Assembly: GCA_019347595.1 (NCBI GenBank)
Contig: JAHWLA010000141.1
Coordinates: forward strand, 1 to 7,326
From: Actinomycetota bacterium
GTDB taxonomy: Bacteria > Actinomycetota > Acidimicrobiia > Acidimicrobiales > JAHWLA01
Length of the DNA: 7,326 nucleotides
Direction of reading: 5' to 3'
Positions 1 through 5,469 of the stretch are shown here, one piece after another. Within the stretch, counting starts at the first letter, position 1. Every line of letters begins with the position of its first letter. The translations under genes were made by a program, and so were the position numbers. The notes below the pieces were generated by a model. The model was given only the letters and a program-made list of their open reading frames with translations. It made no database searches and was not told where the DNA came from.

Positions 1-1
1 G

Positions 2-88
2 ATCAAGAAGCGCCGCAAGCGCATGCGCAAGAAGAAGCACAAGAAGATGCTGAAGGCCACCCGTTGGCAGCGCCGCGCGGGCAAGTAG
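2..88 (+). CDS. Small ribosomal protein bS22-like (AURKAIP1/COX24 domain), C-terminal end, 5' truncated
   Basis: The last 28 residues of a tiny, extremely basic protein are read in frame from base 2 to a TAG stop. The visible part begins IKKRRKRMRKKKHKKMLKAT and ends WQRRAGK; nearly every other residue is Lys or Arg. This matches the AURKAIP1/COX24-domain proteins of about 32-35 residues in actinobacteria, which begin roughly MGSVIKKRRKRM. The mycobacterial member was identified as the small-subunit ribosomal protein bS22. Only about 4-6 N-terminal residues should lie outside the window. The inferred role is binding 16S rRNA in the 30S subunit. It is convergent with the methyltransferase gene and separated from it by a strong hairpin. 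The assignment rests on the basic-motif match alone, but few other protein families look like this. Confidence 0.85.
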   Translation: MKKRRKRMRKKKHKKMLKATRWQRRAGK

Positions 89-104
89 CGCCTTCCACGA
101 TCGA

Positions 105-135
105 GCAACCGGCCGCCCTTCGGGGCGGCCGTTGC
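105..135. terminator. GC-rich hairpin with UUCG loop between convergent genes
   Basis: The arms GGCCGCCC (111-118) and GGGCGGCC (123-130) pair perfectly around a TTCG loop (119-122), giving the very stable C(UUCG)G tetraloop on the plus strand. GCAAC (105-109) and GTTGC (131-135) extend the stem past a single bulged C at 110. The hairpin starts 17 bases after the bS22 stop and ends 28 bases from the stop of the convergent methyltransferase, the usual place for a shared terminator. No T-run follows on either strand, so this would be the T-less hairpin type common in high-GC actinobacteria, or an RNA 3'-end stabiliser. The hairpin is seen; terminator function is inferred. Confidence 0.7.
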
Positions 136-163
136 GCGTCCGGCCCTCCCCACAAGATCGGCG

Positions 164-994
164 TCAGCGCACGGCAAAGGCCACGTTGGTCACCAGCGGC
201 GACCGCACGGCCCCGTCGTCGCCCACCATCGACCCCAGACGGCGCTCCAGTGCCTCGTCGATCCGTCGGCGCTGGTCCTCGTCGGCCTCGCCGGTCTCGT
301 CGCCGACGGGAGACAGGTTCAGCATGGGCAGCATGACGGCGAGGCCCTCGGGGAAGACGGCGTCGATCGTGTGCCGCTCCACGCGCACGTCACGGAAGCC
401 CGCCTCGGACACCGCCGCCGCCAGCGCCCCGGGATCCGGGAGGCCCCACGGCCCCGACGCGTAACGGTTACGGGGCTCCTCGCCGAACACGTCGCGCACG
501 ACCTCGCCCAGCCCGTCGAACAACGGCGAGTCGTCGATCGCCGACCACACGGCAATCGCCAGGCGGCCACCGGGCACCAACGCCCGGCGCATCTCCCGCA
601 AGGCGCCCACGCGGTCGGGGAAGAACTGCAACCCCTGCTGGCACGTGGCCACGTCGTGGCTCTCGTCGGCCACGCCTTCGAGCGGGCAGGCGGGCGTCTC
701 CAGCCACGTGATGGGCGCGCTGTCCGGCACCGGTCCCTTGCCCTTTGCCAGCGCCAGCATGGCGGCGCTGATGTCGCACCCGGTGACCCGGCCCGTAGGA
801 CCGAGCAACTCGGCGGCCGGGAGGGCCAGCGAGCCCGGCCCCGTGGCCACGTCGAGCAGCCGCTCTCCCGGCCGCAGTGCCAAGTCGTCGAGCACCACCC
901 TCGCCACCGGGTCGAAGATGGCGGGCCGCATGACCTCGTCGTAGAACGCCATCGGCCCGGCCGCCTCGAACGCCGTCGCCCACTTGTCGGTCAT
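164..994 (-). CDS. Class I SAM-dependent methyltransferase, substrate unknown
   Basis: A 276-residue Rossmann-fold methyltransferase of the UbiE/Methyltransf_11 or _25 type. Motif I is LLDVATGPGSLAL (about residues 46-58). An acidic post-motif segment VTGCDIS follows at the end of strand beta-2, and the later segment LREMRRALVPGGRLAIAVW (about 136-154) is the usual 'leader and P-G-G' signature before strand beta-5. The C-terminal part is less conserved, so the substrate cannot be read. I chose the ATG at 994 over a longer frame reaching 1051 because it forms an ATGA overlap with the ispE stop and has a GAGGA Shine-Dalgarno about 8 bases upstream. It is the last gene of the metG-led run and is probably translationally coupled to ispE. 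No isoprenoid or rRNA role can be claimed from sequence. Confidence 0.85.
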   Translation of the reverse strand: MTDKWATAFEAAGPMAFYDEVMRPAIFDPVARVVLDDLALRPGERLLDVATGPGSLALPAAELLGPTGRVTGCDISAAMLALAKGKGPVPDSAPITWLETPACPLEGVADESHDVATCQQGLQFFPDRVGALREMRRALVPGGRLAIAVWSAIDDSPLFDGLGEVVRDVFGEEPRNRYASGPWGLPDPGALAAAVSEAGFRDVRVERHTIDAVFPEGLAVMLPMLNLSPVGDETGEADEDQRRRIDEALERRLGSMVGDDGAVRSPLVTNVAFAVR

Positions 995-1662
995 CGCACG
1001 GTCCTCGTCACCACTCGGCCCTCCCCGGGAAACAAACCCTCCACGAACCACGTCCCGCCGCTGCCTGCGAGCACCGGTTTACACCCGGTGGCGTCACCGA
1101 GGCGGTCGCGCCACTCGGCCAGCCGCGGCTCCACGGCCAAGGCCGCAGGCTCCAAGTCGTTGGGGCCGTCGTCGGCGTGCGGCCCGCCCAGCCGGTCCCA
1201 CGCCGCGTACACGGCGGGGGTCGAGACGTGCAGCGGCGGTGTCAGCAACGTGAAGGTGCACTCCTCGAACGGCAGCGGCTCGACCACCTCGCCGATCCCC
1301 CGCACCCGCGCCCGCCCGCCTACAACGCAGAACGGCACGTCCGCCCCGAGCGACGCGGCCACCGAGACATCGTCGCAGCCGGCCCACCGCAGGACGGCGG
1401 CCGCATCGGCGGAGCCGCCGCCCAGCCCCGCGCCCATCGGGATCCGCTTGGTCAAGGCGACGTGCACGTCGTGGCGTCCCACCGCAGCCAGCGCCTTCGA
1501 CACCAGGTTGTCGGGGGGCAGGTCGTTCACGCCCGTGGAGAACAACAAGTCGTCGCACAGGTCGAGCGTCACCATCTCGGCGTCGATGAAGTGATAGCCG
1601 TCGTCGCGCACGCCGACCACCCGCAACGACAGGGTCAGCTTGGCGAACGCCTTTACGAGCAC
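991..1662 (-). CDS. ispE: 4-diphosphocytidyl-2-C-methyl-D-erythritol kinase (IspE), compact form
   Basis: This GHMP-family kinase phosphorylates the 2-OH of CDP-methylerythritol with ATP in the cytosolic MEP route to isoprenoid precursors. Visible signatures, counted from the GTG at 1662, are the N-terminal AFAKLTLSLR with catalytic Lys8, DGYH at 21-24, the ATP-binding glycine loop PMGAGLGGGSADAA (75-88), LGADVPF with catalytic Asp108, and a C-terminal AGSGGTWF loop (199-206) where the family usually has a GSG-P/S-T pattern. The product is about 223 residues; IspE proteins are usually 280-310. All core motifs are present, so the shortening is in linkers and the C-terminal lobe. The GTG at 1662 overlaps the ksgA stop by 10 bases; a GTG at 1680 would add six residues. 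The stop overlaps the next gene as ATGA. The ksgA-ispE neighbourhood is classic and supports the call. Confidence 0.9.
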   Translation of the reverse strand: MLVKAFAKLTLSLRVVGVRDDGYHFIDAEMVTLDLCDDLLFSTGVNDLPPDNLVSKALAAVGRHDVHVALTKRIPMGAGLGGGSADAAAVLRWAGCDDVSVAASLGADVPFCVVGGRARVRGIGEVVEPLPFEECTFTLLTPPLHVSTPAVYAAWDRLGGPHADDGPNDLEPAALAVEPRLAEWRDRLGDATGCKPVLAGSGGTWFVEGLFPGEGRVVTRTVR

Positions 1663-2468
1663 GCCGCCAGCCTGCCCCACGCCTCGACGTCGAGCTCCTC
1701 GGCACGCGCCTCAGGACGCACGCCGGCGCAGGCGAACACGGCATCGTCCACCATGCCCGCCAACGATCGACGCAGCATCTTGCGCCGGTGCCCGAAGCCC
1801 GCCCGCACCAGCTCGAACAACCGGGCCGCATCGGCGTCCACCGCAGGGCCGTCCGCCCGCCGCGTGATGGACACCAACGCCGACTCGACGCGCGGCTGGG
1901 GGACGAACACGGTCGGCGGTACCCGCCCGACGACCTTGGCCGTCGCCCAGTACGCCACCTTCACCGACACCGCGCCGTAGCCCTCGTCGCCCACGCCCGC
2001 GGCCAGCCGCTCGCCGACCTCGCGCTGGACCATGACGAGCATGCGCGTGATCTGCGGAACGCCGTCGAGCAGCTCGAGGACGAGCGGCGTGGCCACGTTG
2101 TAGGGCAGGTTGGCGACGAGCGTCCACGGGTCGTCGCCCAACAAGGCCGACCAGTCCAACGCCATGGCGTCGCCCTCGACGACGGAGACGGCGGCCTCGG
2201 CCTCCGCCACCACGGAACGCAACACCGGCACGACGTAGCGGTCGAGCTCGACAGCCGTCACCGCGGCGCCGGTCTCGGCCAGCGCCAGCGTCAGCGAACC
2301 GAGCCCGGCGCCGATCTCCACCACCCGGTCACCGGGCCCCACGTCCGCCAGGCGGGCGATGCGCCGCACGGTGTTGGGATCGGCCACGAAGTTCTGGCCC
2401 AGCGCCCGACTGGGGCGCAGGCCGTGACGGGCGAGCAGGTCGCTCACGTCACGGCGCGACAGCGTCAC
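1653..2468 (-). CDS. ksgA: 16S rRNA dimethyladenosine transferase (RsmA/KsgA)
   Basis: The enzyme dimethylates the two adjacent adenines of the 3'-terminal hairpin of 16S rRNA (A1518 and A1519 in E. coli numbering) late in 30S assembly. In a 271-residue product I see the N-terminal family segment RPSRALGQNF (about 18-27), SAM motif I EIGAGLGSLTLALAE (51-65), acidic motif II VELD (73-76), the catalytic NLPYN (120-124) of N6-adenine methyltransferases, and VPPTVFVPQPRVESAL, typical of KsgA. Length is normal. I chose the GTG at 2468 because it forms a GTGA overlap with the stop of the RlpA-like gene and leaves the usual short leader before RPSRALGQNF. A GTG one codon earlier (2471) cannot be excluded, and upstream residues of the open frame are a shadow of the neighbour. 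It lies directly upstream of ispE. Confidence 0.95.
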   Translation of the reverse strand: MTLSRRDVSDLLARHGLRPSRALGQNFVADPNTVRRIARLADVGPGDRVVEIGAGLGSLTLALAETGAAVTAVELDRYVVPVLRSVVAEAEAAVSVVEGDAMALDWSALLGDDPWTLVANLPYNVATPLVLELLDGVPQITRMLVMVQREVGERLAAGVGDEGYGAVSVKVAYWATAKVVGRVPPTVFVPQPRVESALVSITRRADGPAVDADAARLFELVRAGFGHRRKMLRRSLAGMVDDAVFACAGVRPEARAEELDVEAWGRLAACS

Positions 2469-3067
2469 CACTCGATGCGGACGTCGATCACCCCGGTGGA
2501 CGCGCTGGCCAGTTGCTCGAAGCCCTCGCGGTCCAAGTCGATGATGCGGCCCGCCACGTACGGCCCGCGGTCGGCCACCCGGCACGACACCGCCCGGCCG
2601 TTGGCGAGGTTGGTCACCTTCACGATGGTGCCGAAGGGCAGCGTGCGGTGGGCGCACGTGCCGTCGGTCGTCTGGTACCACGAAGCCTTGCCCGTCTGCG
2701 TGCGGGGGGGCGACGTCGTGGTCGTGGTGGTCGGCTTCGGCTTGGTCGTCGTCGTGGTCGGCTTGGGCTTCGTCGTGGTGGTCGACACCACCGCCCGCAC
2801 CTTCACCTTCGTGGTGGTGGTCGTGGGCGCCGCCGTGGTGGGCGGAACAGTCACGGCCACCGTCGTGGTCGTCGGCTCCACGTCTCCGACGGGCGGGACC
2901 TCGGGGGTCGCCGATCGGCTGGCCCGTACGGGCTCCGTTCGTGCCGTCAATTCGGCAGCCGCGGACCCGGCGTCGACCTCGACCGAGGTGTCTGCCGGTC
3001 CGCTACCCAGACGCGTGCTGAGGAGCGGCACGGAAAGCAGGCCCGCACAGAGCACGAGCGGGACCAC
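2465..3067 (-). CDS. Secreted RlpA-like double-psi beta-barrel protein with Thr/Pro/Lys-rich stalk
   Basis: A 200-residue protein in three parts. Residues 3-18 (PLVLCAGLLSVPLLST) are a hydrophobic signal-peptide or anchor segment. Residues 65-123 are a low-complexity Thr/Pro/Lys stalk with runs of four to six Thr. Residues 126-200 are an RlpA-like DPBB domain: GKASWY, CAHRTLPFGTIVKVTN, CRVADRGPY, GRIIDL. RlpA proteins are septal glycan-cleaving lytic transglycosylases; His140 and Asp166 fit two of the catalytic positions, but the segment that normally carries a glutamate between WY and AH is shortened to nine residues. Cys138 and Cys162 could form a disulfide. The GTG start has a strong GGAGGAG site 7 bases upstream, but the frame is open further upstream. 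It fills the slot that rpfB or yabE occupies elsewhere, between tatD and ksgA, which supports a wall-remodelling role; catalysis is unproven. Confidence 0.87.
   Translation of the reverse strand: MVPLVLCAGLLSVPLLSTRLGSGPADTSVEVDAGSAAAELTARTEPVRASRSATPEVPPVGDVEPTTTTVAVTVPPTTAAPTTTTTKVKVRAVVSTTTTKPKPTTTTTKPKPTTTTTTSPPRTQTGKASWYQTTDGTCAHRTLPFGTIVKVTNLANGRAVSCRVADRGPYVAGRIIDLDREGFEQLASASTGVIDVRIEW
2714..2770 (-). repeat. In-frame tandem repeat in the stalk (KPKPTTTTT units)
   Basis: Two consecutive 27-base units (2744-2770 and 2717-2743, plus one more Thr codon) each encode Lys-Pro-Lys-Pro followed by five Thr. The copies differ at synonymous sites, so the protein pattern looks maintained rather than freshly duplicated. 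The unit lies inside a longer Thr-rich stalk encoded by about 2699-2875. Such stalks commonly span the wall and are often O-glycosylated in actinobacteria; that is inference here. Confidence 0.75.
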
Positions 3068-3142
3068 GCGCCGTCTCCTCCGAGCGTTCGTTGTCCTCAG
3101 GACTCCACCCTTCCTTTGGGGACACCTACTCGCCAGGAGTGA
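3068..3142 (-). promoter_or_regulatory. 75-base gap before the RlpA-like gene: strong RBS and a small inverted repeat
   Basis: This is the only sizeable gap in the metG-led run. Immediately before the GTG start lies GGAGGAG (bases 3075-3081, minus strand), 7 bases from the start codon and the best Shine-Dalgarno in the window. Further upstream is an 11-base inverted repeat GTCCTCAGGAC (3093-3103), 5+1+5, which is short enough to be chance. I see no convincing -10/-35 pair or terminator, so whether an independent promoter exists is open. It is far too short to hold the c-di-AMP riboswitch sometimes found before actinobacterial wall-enzyme genes. Confidence 0.5.
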
Positions 3143-3928
3143 CTAGTCAGAGACCCTAGGAGCCCCCGCGCGGCCCCGCAAGCCAAAGCAGGCCTCGGTC
3201 GCCGCCCATGTCGAGGCCTCCACAGCGTCCACCACGACGCCCTTCGCGGCTGCTATTGCGGCGCCGACGAAGGGCAGGAACGCCGGTTGGTTGGCCCGGC
3301 CGCGGTGCGGGACGGGAGCGAGGTAGGGCGAGTCCGTCTCCACCAGCAGGCGGTCGAGCGGGCACAGCGCCGCCGCGCCGCGCACGTCGTCGGCCGCCTT
3401 GAAGGTGACGATGCCGGAGAACGACAGGTAGGCGCCGAGGTCGAGGCAGCGACGGGCTTCGTCCGGCCCGCCGGTAAAGCAGTGGAACACCGTGCGCTCG
3501 GGCGTGCCCTCGGCGGCGAGGATCGACAAGGTGTCGTCCCACGCCTCGCGCGTGTGGACCACGAGGGCCAAGCCGCGCTCGCGGGCGAGGGCGATCTGCT
3601 CGGCGAAGGCCGCCCGCTGCACGTCGCGGGGCGAGTGGTCGTAGTGGTAGTCGAGGCCGCACTCCCCCACGCCGACCACCTCGTCGCCCGTGTTCTCCAA
3701 CAACGGGACGATCGACGCCACCCCGTCCACCGCGTCGTGGGGGTGCAGGCCAACGGTCGCCCACACGCCCTCGAACCTACGGGCGACCTCGACGGCGGCG
3801 GCCGACTGCGCGGCGTCGGTACCGATGGTGATGAGCCGGCCGACGCCCGCGTCGTGGGCGGCGGCGATCACGACCGACGGCTCGTCGAGGCGCTCGTAGG
3901 GGATGTGGCAGTGGCTATCGGCCCACAT
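3143..3928 (-). CDS. tatD: TatD-family metal-dependent deoxyribonuclease
   Basis: A 261-residue TIM-barrel hydrolase of normal family length. Metal-ligand motifs are all in place: N-terminal DSHCH (residues 4-8), GECGLDYHYD with Glu89, VVHTREA with His125, VFHCFTGG with His149, and LLVETDSPYLAP with Asp199, then the family tail PHRGRANQP. TatD proteins are divalent-metal 3'-exonucleases and AP-site processing enzymes linked to DNA repair and RNA quality control; despite the name they are not needed for Tat export. The ATG at 3928 shares its A with the metG stop (TGATG), which fixes the start. The open frame continues upstream only as a shadow of metG. The metG-tatD pair is widely conserved. 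The TAG stop is followed by a 75-base gap before the next gene. Confidence 0.95.
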   Translation of the reverse strand: MWADSHCHIPYERLDEPSVVIAAAHDAGVGRLITIGTDAAQSAAAVEVARRFEGVWATVGLHPHDAVDGVASIVPLLENTGDEVVGVGECGLDYHYDHSPRDVQRAAFAEQIALARERGLALVVHTREAWDDTLSILAAEGTPERTVFHCFTGGPDEARRCLDLGAYLSFSGIVTFKAADDVRGAAALCPLDRLLVETDSPYLAPVPHRGRANQPAFLPFVGAAIAAAKGVVVDAVEASTWAATEACFGLRGRAGAPRVSD

Positions 3929-5433
3929 CAGCCCTGCTTGCGCGGGAAGAGCGGCTCGCCCTTGGTGACCGTCAGGCCTCCTGGGTAGCCGCCCCATGCG
4001 GCGGCGTCGGGCAGGCGGGCGGACGAGGGCGAGCCCGACAGGCCGATGCGCTGCCACAGCTCGTCGCACACGCGCGGCATGGCGGGCGACGCCAGCACGG
4101 CGACGACGCGCAAGGCCTCGAGGGCGTCGCCCATCACGGCGTCGACGTCGGGACCGGGCTCTGCCTTCCACGGCTCGTTGGCCTCGAGGAAGGCGTTGGT
4201 CTCGCGGATCAGCCGCCACACGGCGTCGAGGGCGTCGCTCGGCGCCGTGCGCGCCCATGCGGCGGCGGCGGCGGCGTACGACTCGCGAGCGAGGTCGGCC
4301 AGCGGGCTGTCGGCGCGCGGCGCGGGTCCGATGCCGCCGCACTTCTTGCCGACCACGGTGGCGACCCGCGACAGCAGGTTGCCGAAGTTGTTGGCCAGGT
4401 CGGCGTTGTAGCGGGCCACCATGCCCTCGTAGGAAAAGTCACCGTCGGGCCCGAACGACTGGTCGCGGAGGAAGTGGTAGCGGTAGGCGTCGACGCCGAA
4501 CTCGTCGACCAGTTGCGCGGGGGCGATCTGGTTGAGCTTGGTCTTCGACATCTTCTCGCCACCGACGAGCAGCCAGCCGTGCACGAGCACCTGCGACGGC
4601 GGGTCGATGCCTGCGGCCATGCACATGGCGGGCCACCACACGCAGTGGAACCGGATGATCTCCTTGCCGATGAGGTGGTGCACCGACGGCCACCACGTGG
4701 CGAAGCGCTCGGCGTCGACGCCGTAGCCGATGGCGGTGCAGTAGTTGATGAGCGCGTCGTACCAGACGTAGAACACGTGCTTGTCGTCCCACGGGACCGG
4801 CACGCCCCACGAGAGCGACGTGCGGGTGATGGAGATGTCCTGGAGGCCCTGCTTGATGAAGCCCACCGCTTCGTTGCGCTTCGCTTCCGGGACGACGGCG
4901 TCGGGTTGCGCGGCGTACCAGTCGAGCAGGCGCTGCTCGTAGCGGCTCAACTTGAAGAAGTAGTTCTCCTCCTTGAGGAGGTCGAGCGGCCTGCCGTGGA
5001 TCGGGCAGTTCCCGTCGGGCGCCTGGGCGTCGGTGTAGTAGTCCTCGCACGCCACGCAGTAGAGGCCCTCGTAGACGCCGAGCTCGATGTCGCCGATGTC
5101 GTGGATCGTCTGGAGGAAGGCCTGCACCGCGGCGTAGTGGCGGGGCTCGGTGGTGCGGATGAAGTCGTCGTAGGAGATGTCGAGGAGCGACCACGCCTCC
5201 TTGAACCGTTCGCTGGTGCGGTCGGTCCACTCCTGGGGCGTGACGCCGTTCTGCTCCGCCGTCTGCGCCACCTTCAGACCGTGCTCGTCGGTGCCGGTGA
5301 GGAAGAACACGTCGTCGCCGAGCAGCCGGTGCCACCGCGCCATGGCGTCCGCGATCACCGTCGTGTAGGCGTGGCCGATGTGCGGCGCGTCGTTGACGTA
5401 GTAGATCGGCGTGGTGACGTAGAAGCGGGCCAC
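3928..5433 (-). CDS. metG: Methionyl-tRNA synthetase (MetRS)
   Basis: A 501-residue class I synthetase that charges tRNA-Met in the cytosol. The HIGH motif is PHIGH (17-21), followed by FLTGTDEHGLKV (44-55). The insertion domain has a CxxC...CxxH set (C126, C129, C143, H146) that could bind one zinc. WGVPVPWDDKHVFYVWYDAL (209-228) and IIRFHCVWWPA (259-269) are family blocks, and the KMSKS loop is GGEKMSKTKL (291-300). The anticodon-binding alpha-helical domain follows (DLANNFGNLLSR, 346-357). The C-terminal tRNA-binding EMAP/Arc1-like extension of long MetRS forms is absent, as in mycobacterial MetS. It starts with GTG, and no Shine-Dalgarno precedes it; a -10-like TACTGT ends seven bases upstream, suggesting leaderless mRNA. 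A run of seven Ala codons near 4254-4274 is a harmless linker feature. It heads the six-gene run. Confidence 0.97.
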   Translation of the reverse strand: MARFYVTTPIYYVNDAPHIGHAYTTVIADAMARWHRLLGDDVFFLTGTDEHGLKVAQTAEQNGVTPQEWTDRTSERFKEAWSLLDISYDDFIRTTEPRHYAAVQAFLQTIHDIGDIELGVYEGLYCVACEDYYTDAQAPDGNCPIHGRPLDLLKEENYFFKLSRYEQRLLDWYAAQPDAVVPEAKRNEAVGFIKQGLQDISITRTSLSWGVPVPWDDKHVFYVWYDALINYCTAIGYGVDAERFATWWPSVHHLIGKEIIRFHCVWWPAMCMAAGIDPPSQVLVHGWLLVGGEKMSKTKLNQIAPAQLVDEFGVDAYRYHFLRDQSFGPDGDFSYEGMVARYNADLANNFGNLLSRVATVVGKKCGGIGPAPRADSPLADLARESYAAAAAAWARTAPSDALDAVWRLIRETNAFLEANEPWKAEPGPDVDAVMGDALEALRVVAVLASPAMPRVCDELWQRIGLSGSPSSARLPDAAAWGGYPGGLTVTKGEPLFPRKQG

Positions 5434-5451
5434 CGGCCTACAGTACCGACG
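5433..5451. promoter_or_regulatory. Putative bidirectional promoter: symmetric -10 element between metG and abrB
   Basis: The divergent genes are separated by 36 bases (5434-5469). The heptamer TACAGTA (5439-5445) is an odd-centred palindrome that reads TAnnnT on both strands: TACAGT on plus (5439-5444) and TACTGT on minus (5445-5440). Standard spacing puts the minus-strand start at 5433, exactly the first base of the metG GTG (leaderless), and the plus-strand start near 5451, leaving a 19-base abrB leader. The two predicted starts are 18 bases apart. The -35 regions are weak: GTGACG at 5414-5419 for plus (19-base spacer), nothing clear for minus. Base pattern and geometry are seen; promoter activity is inferred. 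Confidence 0.55.
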
Positions 5452-5454
5452 GTC

Positions 5455-5461
5455 AAGGGGG
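5455..5461 (+). promoter_or_regulatory. Shine-Dalgarno site of abrB
   Basis: AAGGGGG lies 8 bases before the ATG at 5470. It decides the start: the frame is open far upstream across the antisense of metG, and a GTG at 5461 is also available, but only the ATG has a well-spaced site and gives the usual AbrB N-terminus. Confidence 0.75.
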
Positions 5462-5469
5462 TGCAGCGC

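Noticed and set aside
371..1594. Long plus-strand open frame antisense to the methyltransferase and ispE
   Set aside because: It mirrors the GC-rich third positions of real minus-strand genes, is Arg/Pro/His-rich, and resembles no known family.
2469..2681. N-terminal extension of KsgA
   Set aside because: The upstream codons are an out-of-frame reading of the RlpA-like DPBB domain, and family homology begins just after the GTG at 2468.
3093..3103. GTCCTCAGGAC inverted repeat as an operator
   Set aside because: It is 5+1+5 bases with no second copy in the window, too short to claim as a regulator site; mentioned only in the gap entry.
1788..3146. Long plus-strand open frame of about 450 codons opposite ksgA and the RlpA-like gene
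   Set aside because: Its Val-rich stretches are the reverse complement of the Thr-rich stalk and the rest is shadow; the minus-strand genes have clear motifs.
4254..4274. GCG/GCC run as a functional microsatellite
   Set aside because: It encodes an alanine-rich linker in MetRS and is a common product of high GC content.
3929..4342. N-terminal extension of TatD
   Set aside because: Residues upstream of MWADSHCH are Arg-rich shadow of metG; the TGATG junction fixes the start.
5452..5457. TTGACC on the minus strand as a -35 element for metG
   Set aside because: It lies only 6 bases from the TACTGT -10-like element, and 17-18 bases downstream it would place a -10 inside the metG start with no TAnnnT match.
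4474..5469. Possible long N-terminal extension of AbrB
   Set aside because: The frame is open only because it is antisense to metG. The ATG at 5470 has a good Shine-Dalgarno and gives the exact AbrB N-terminus.
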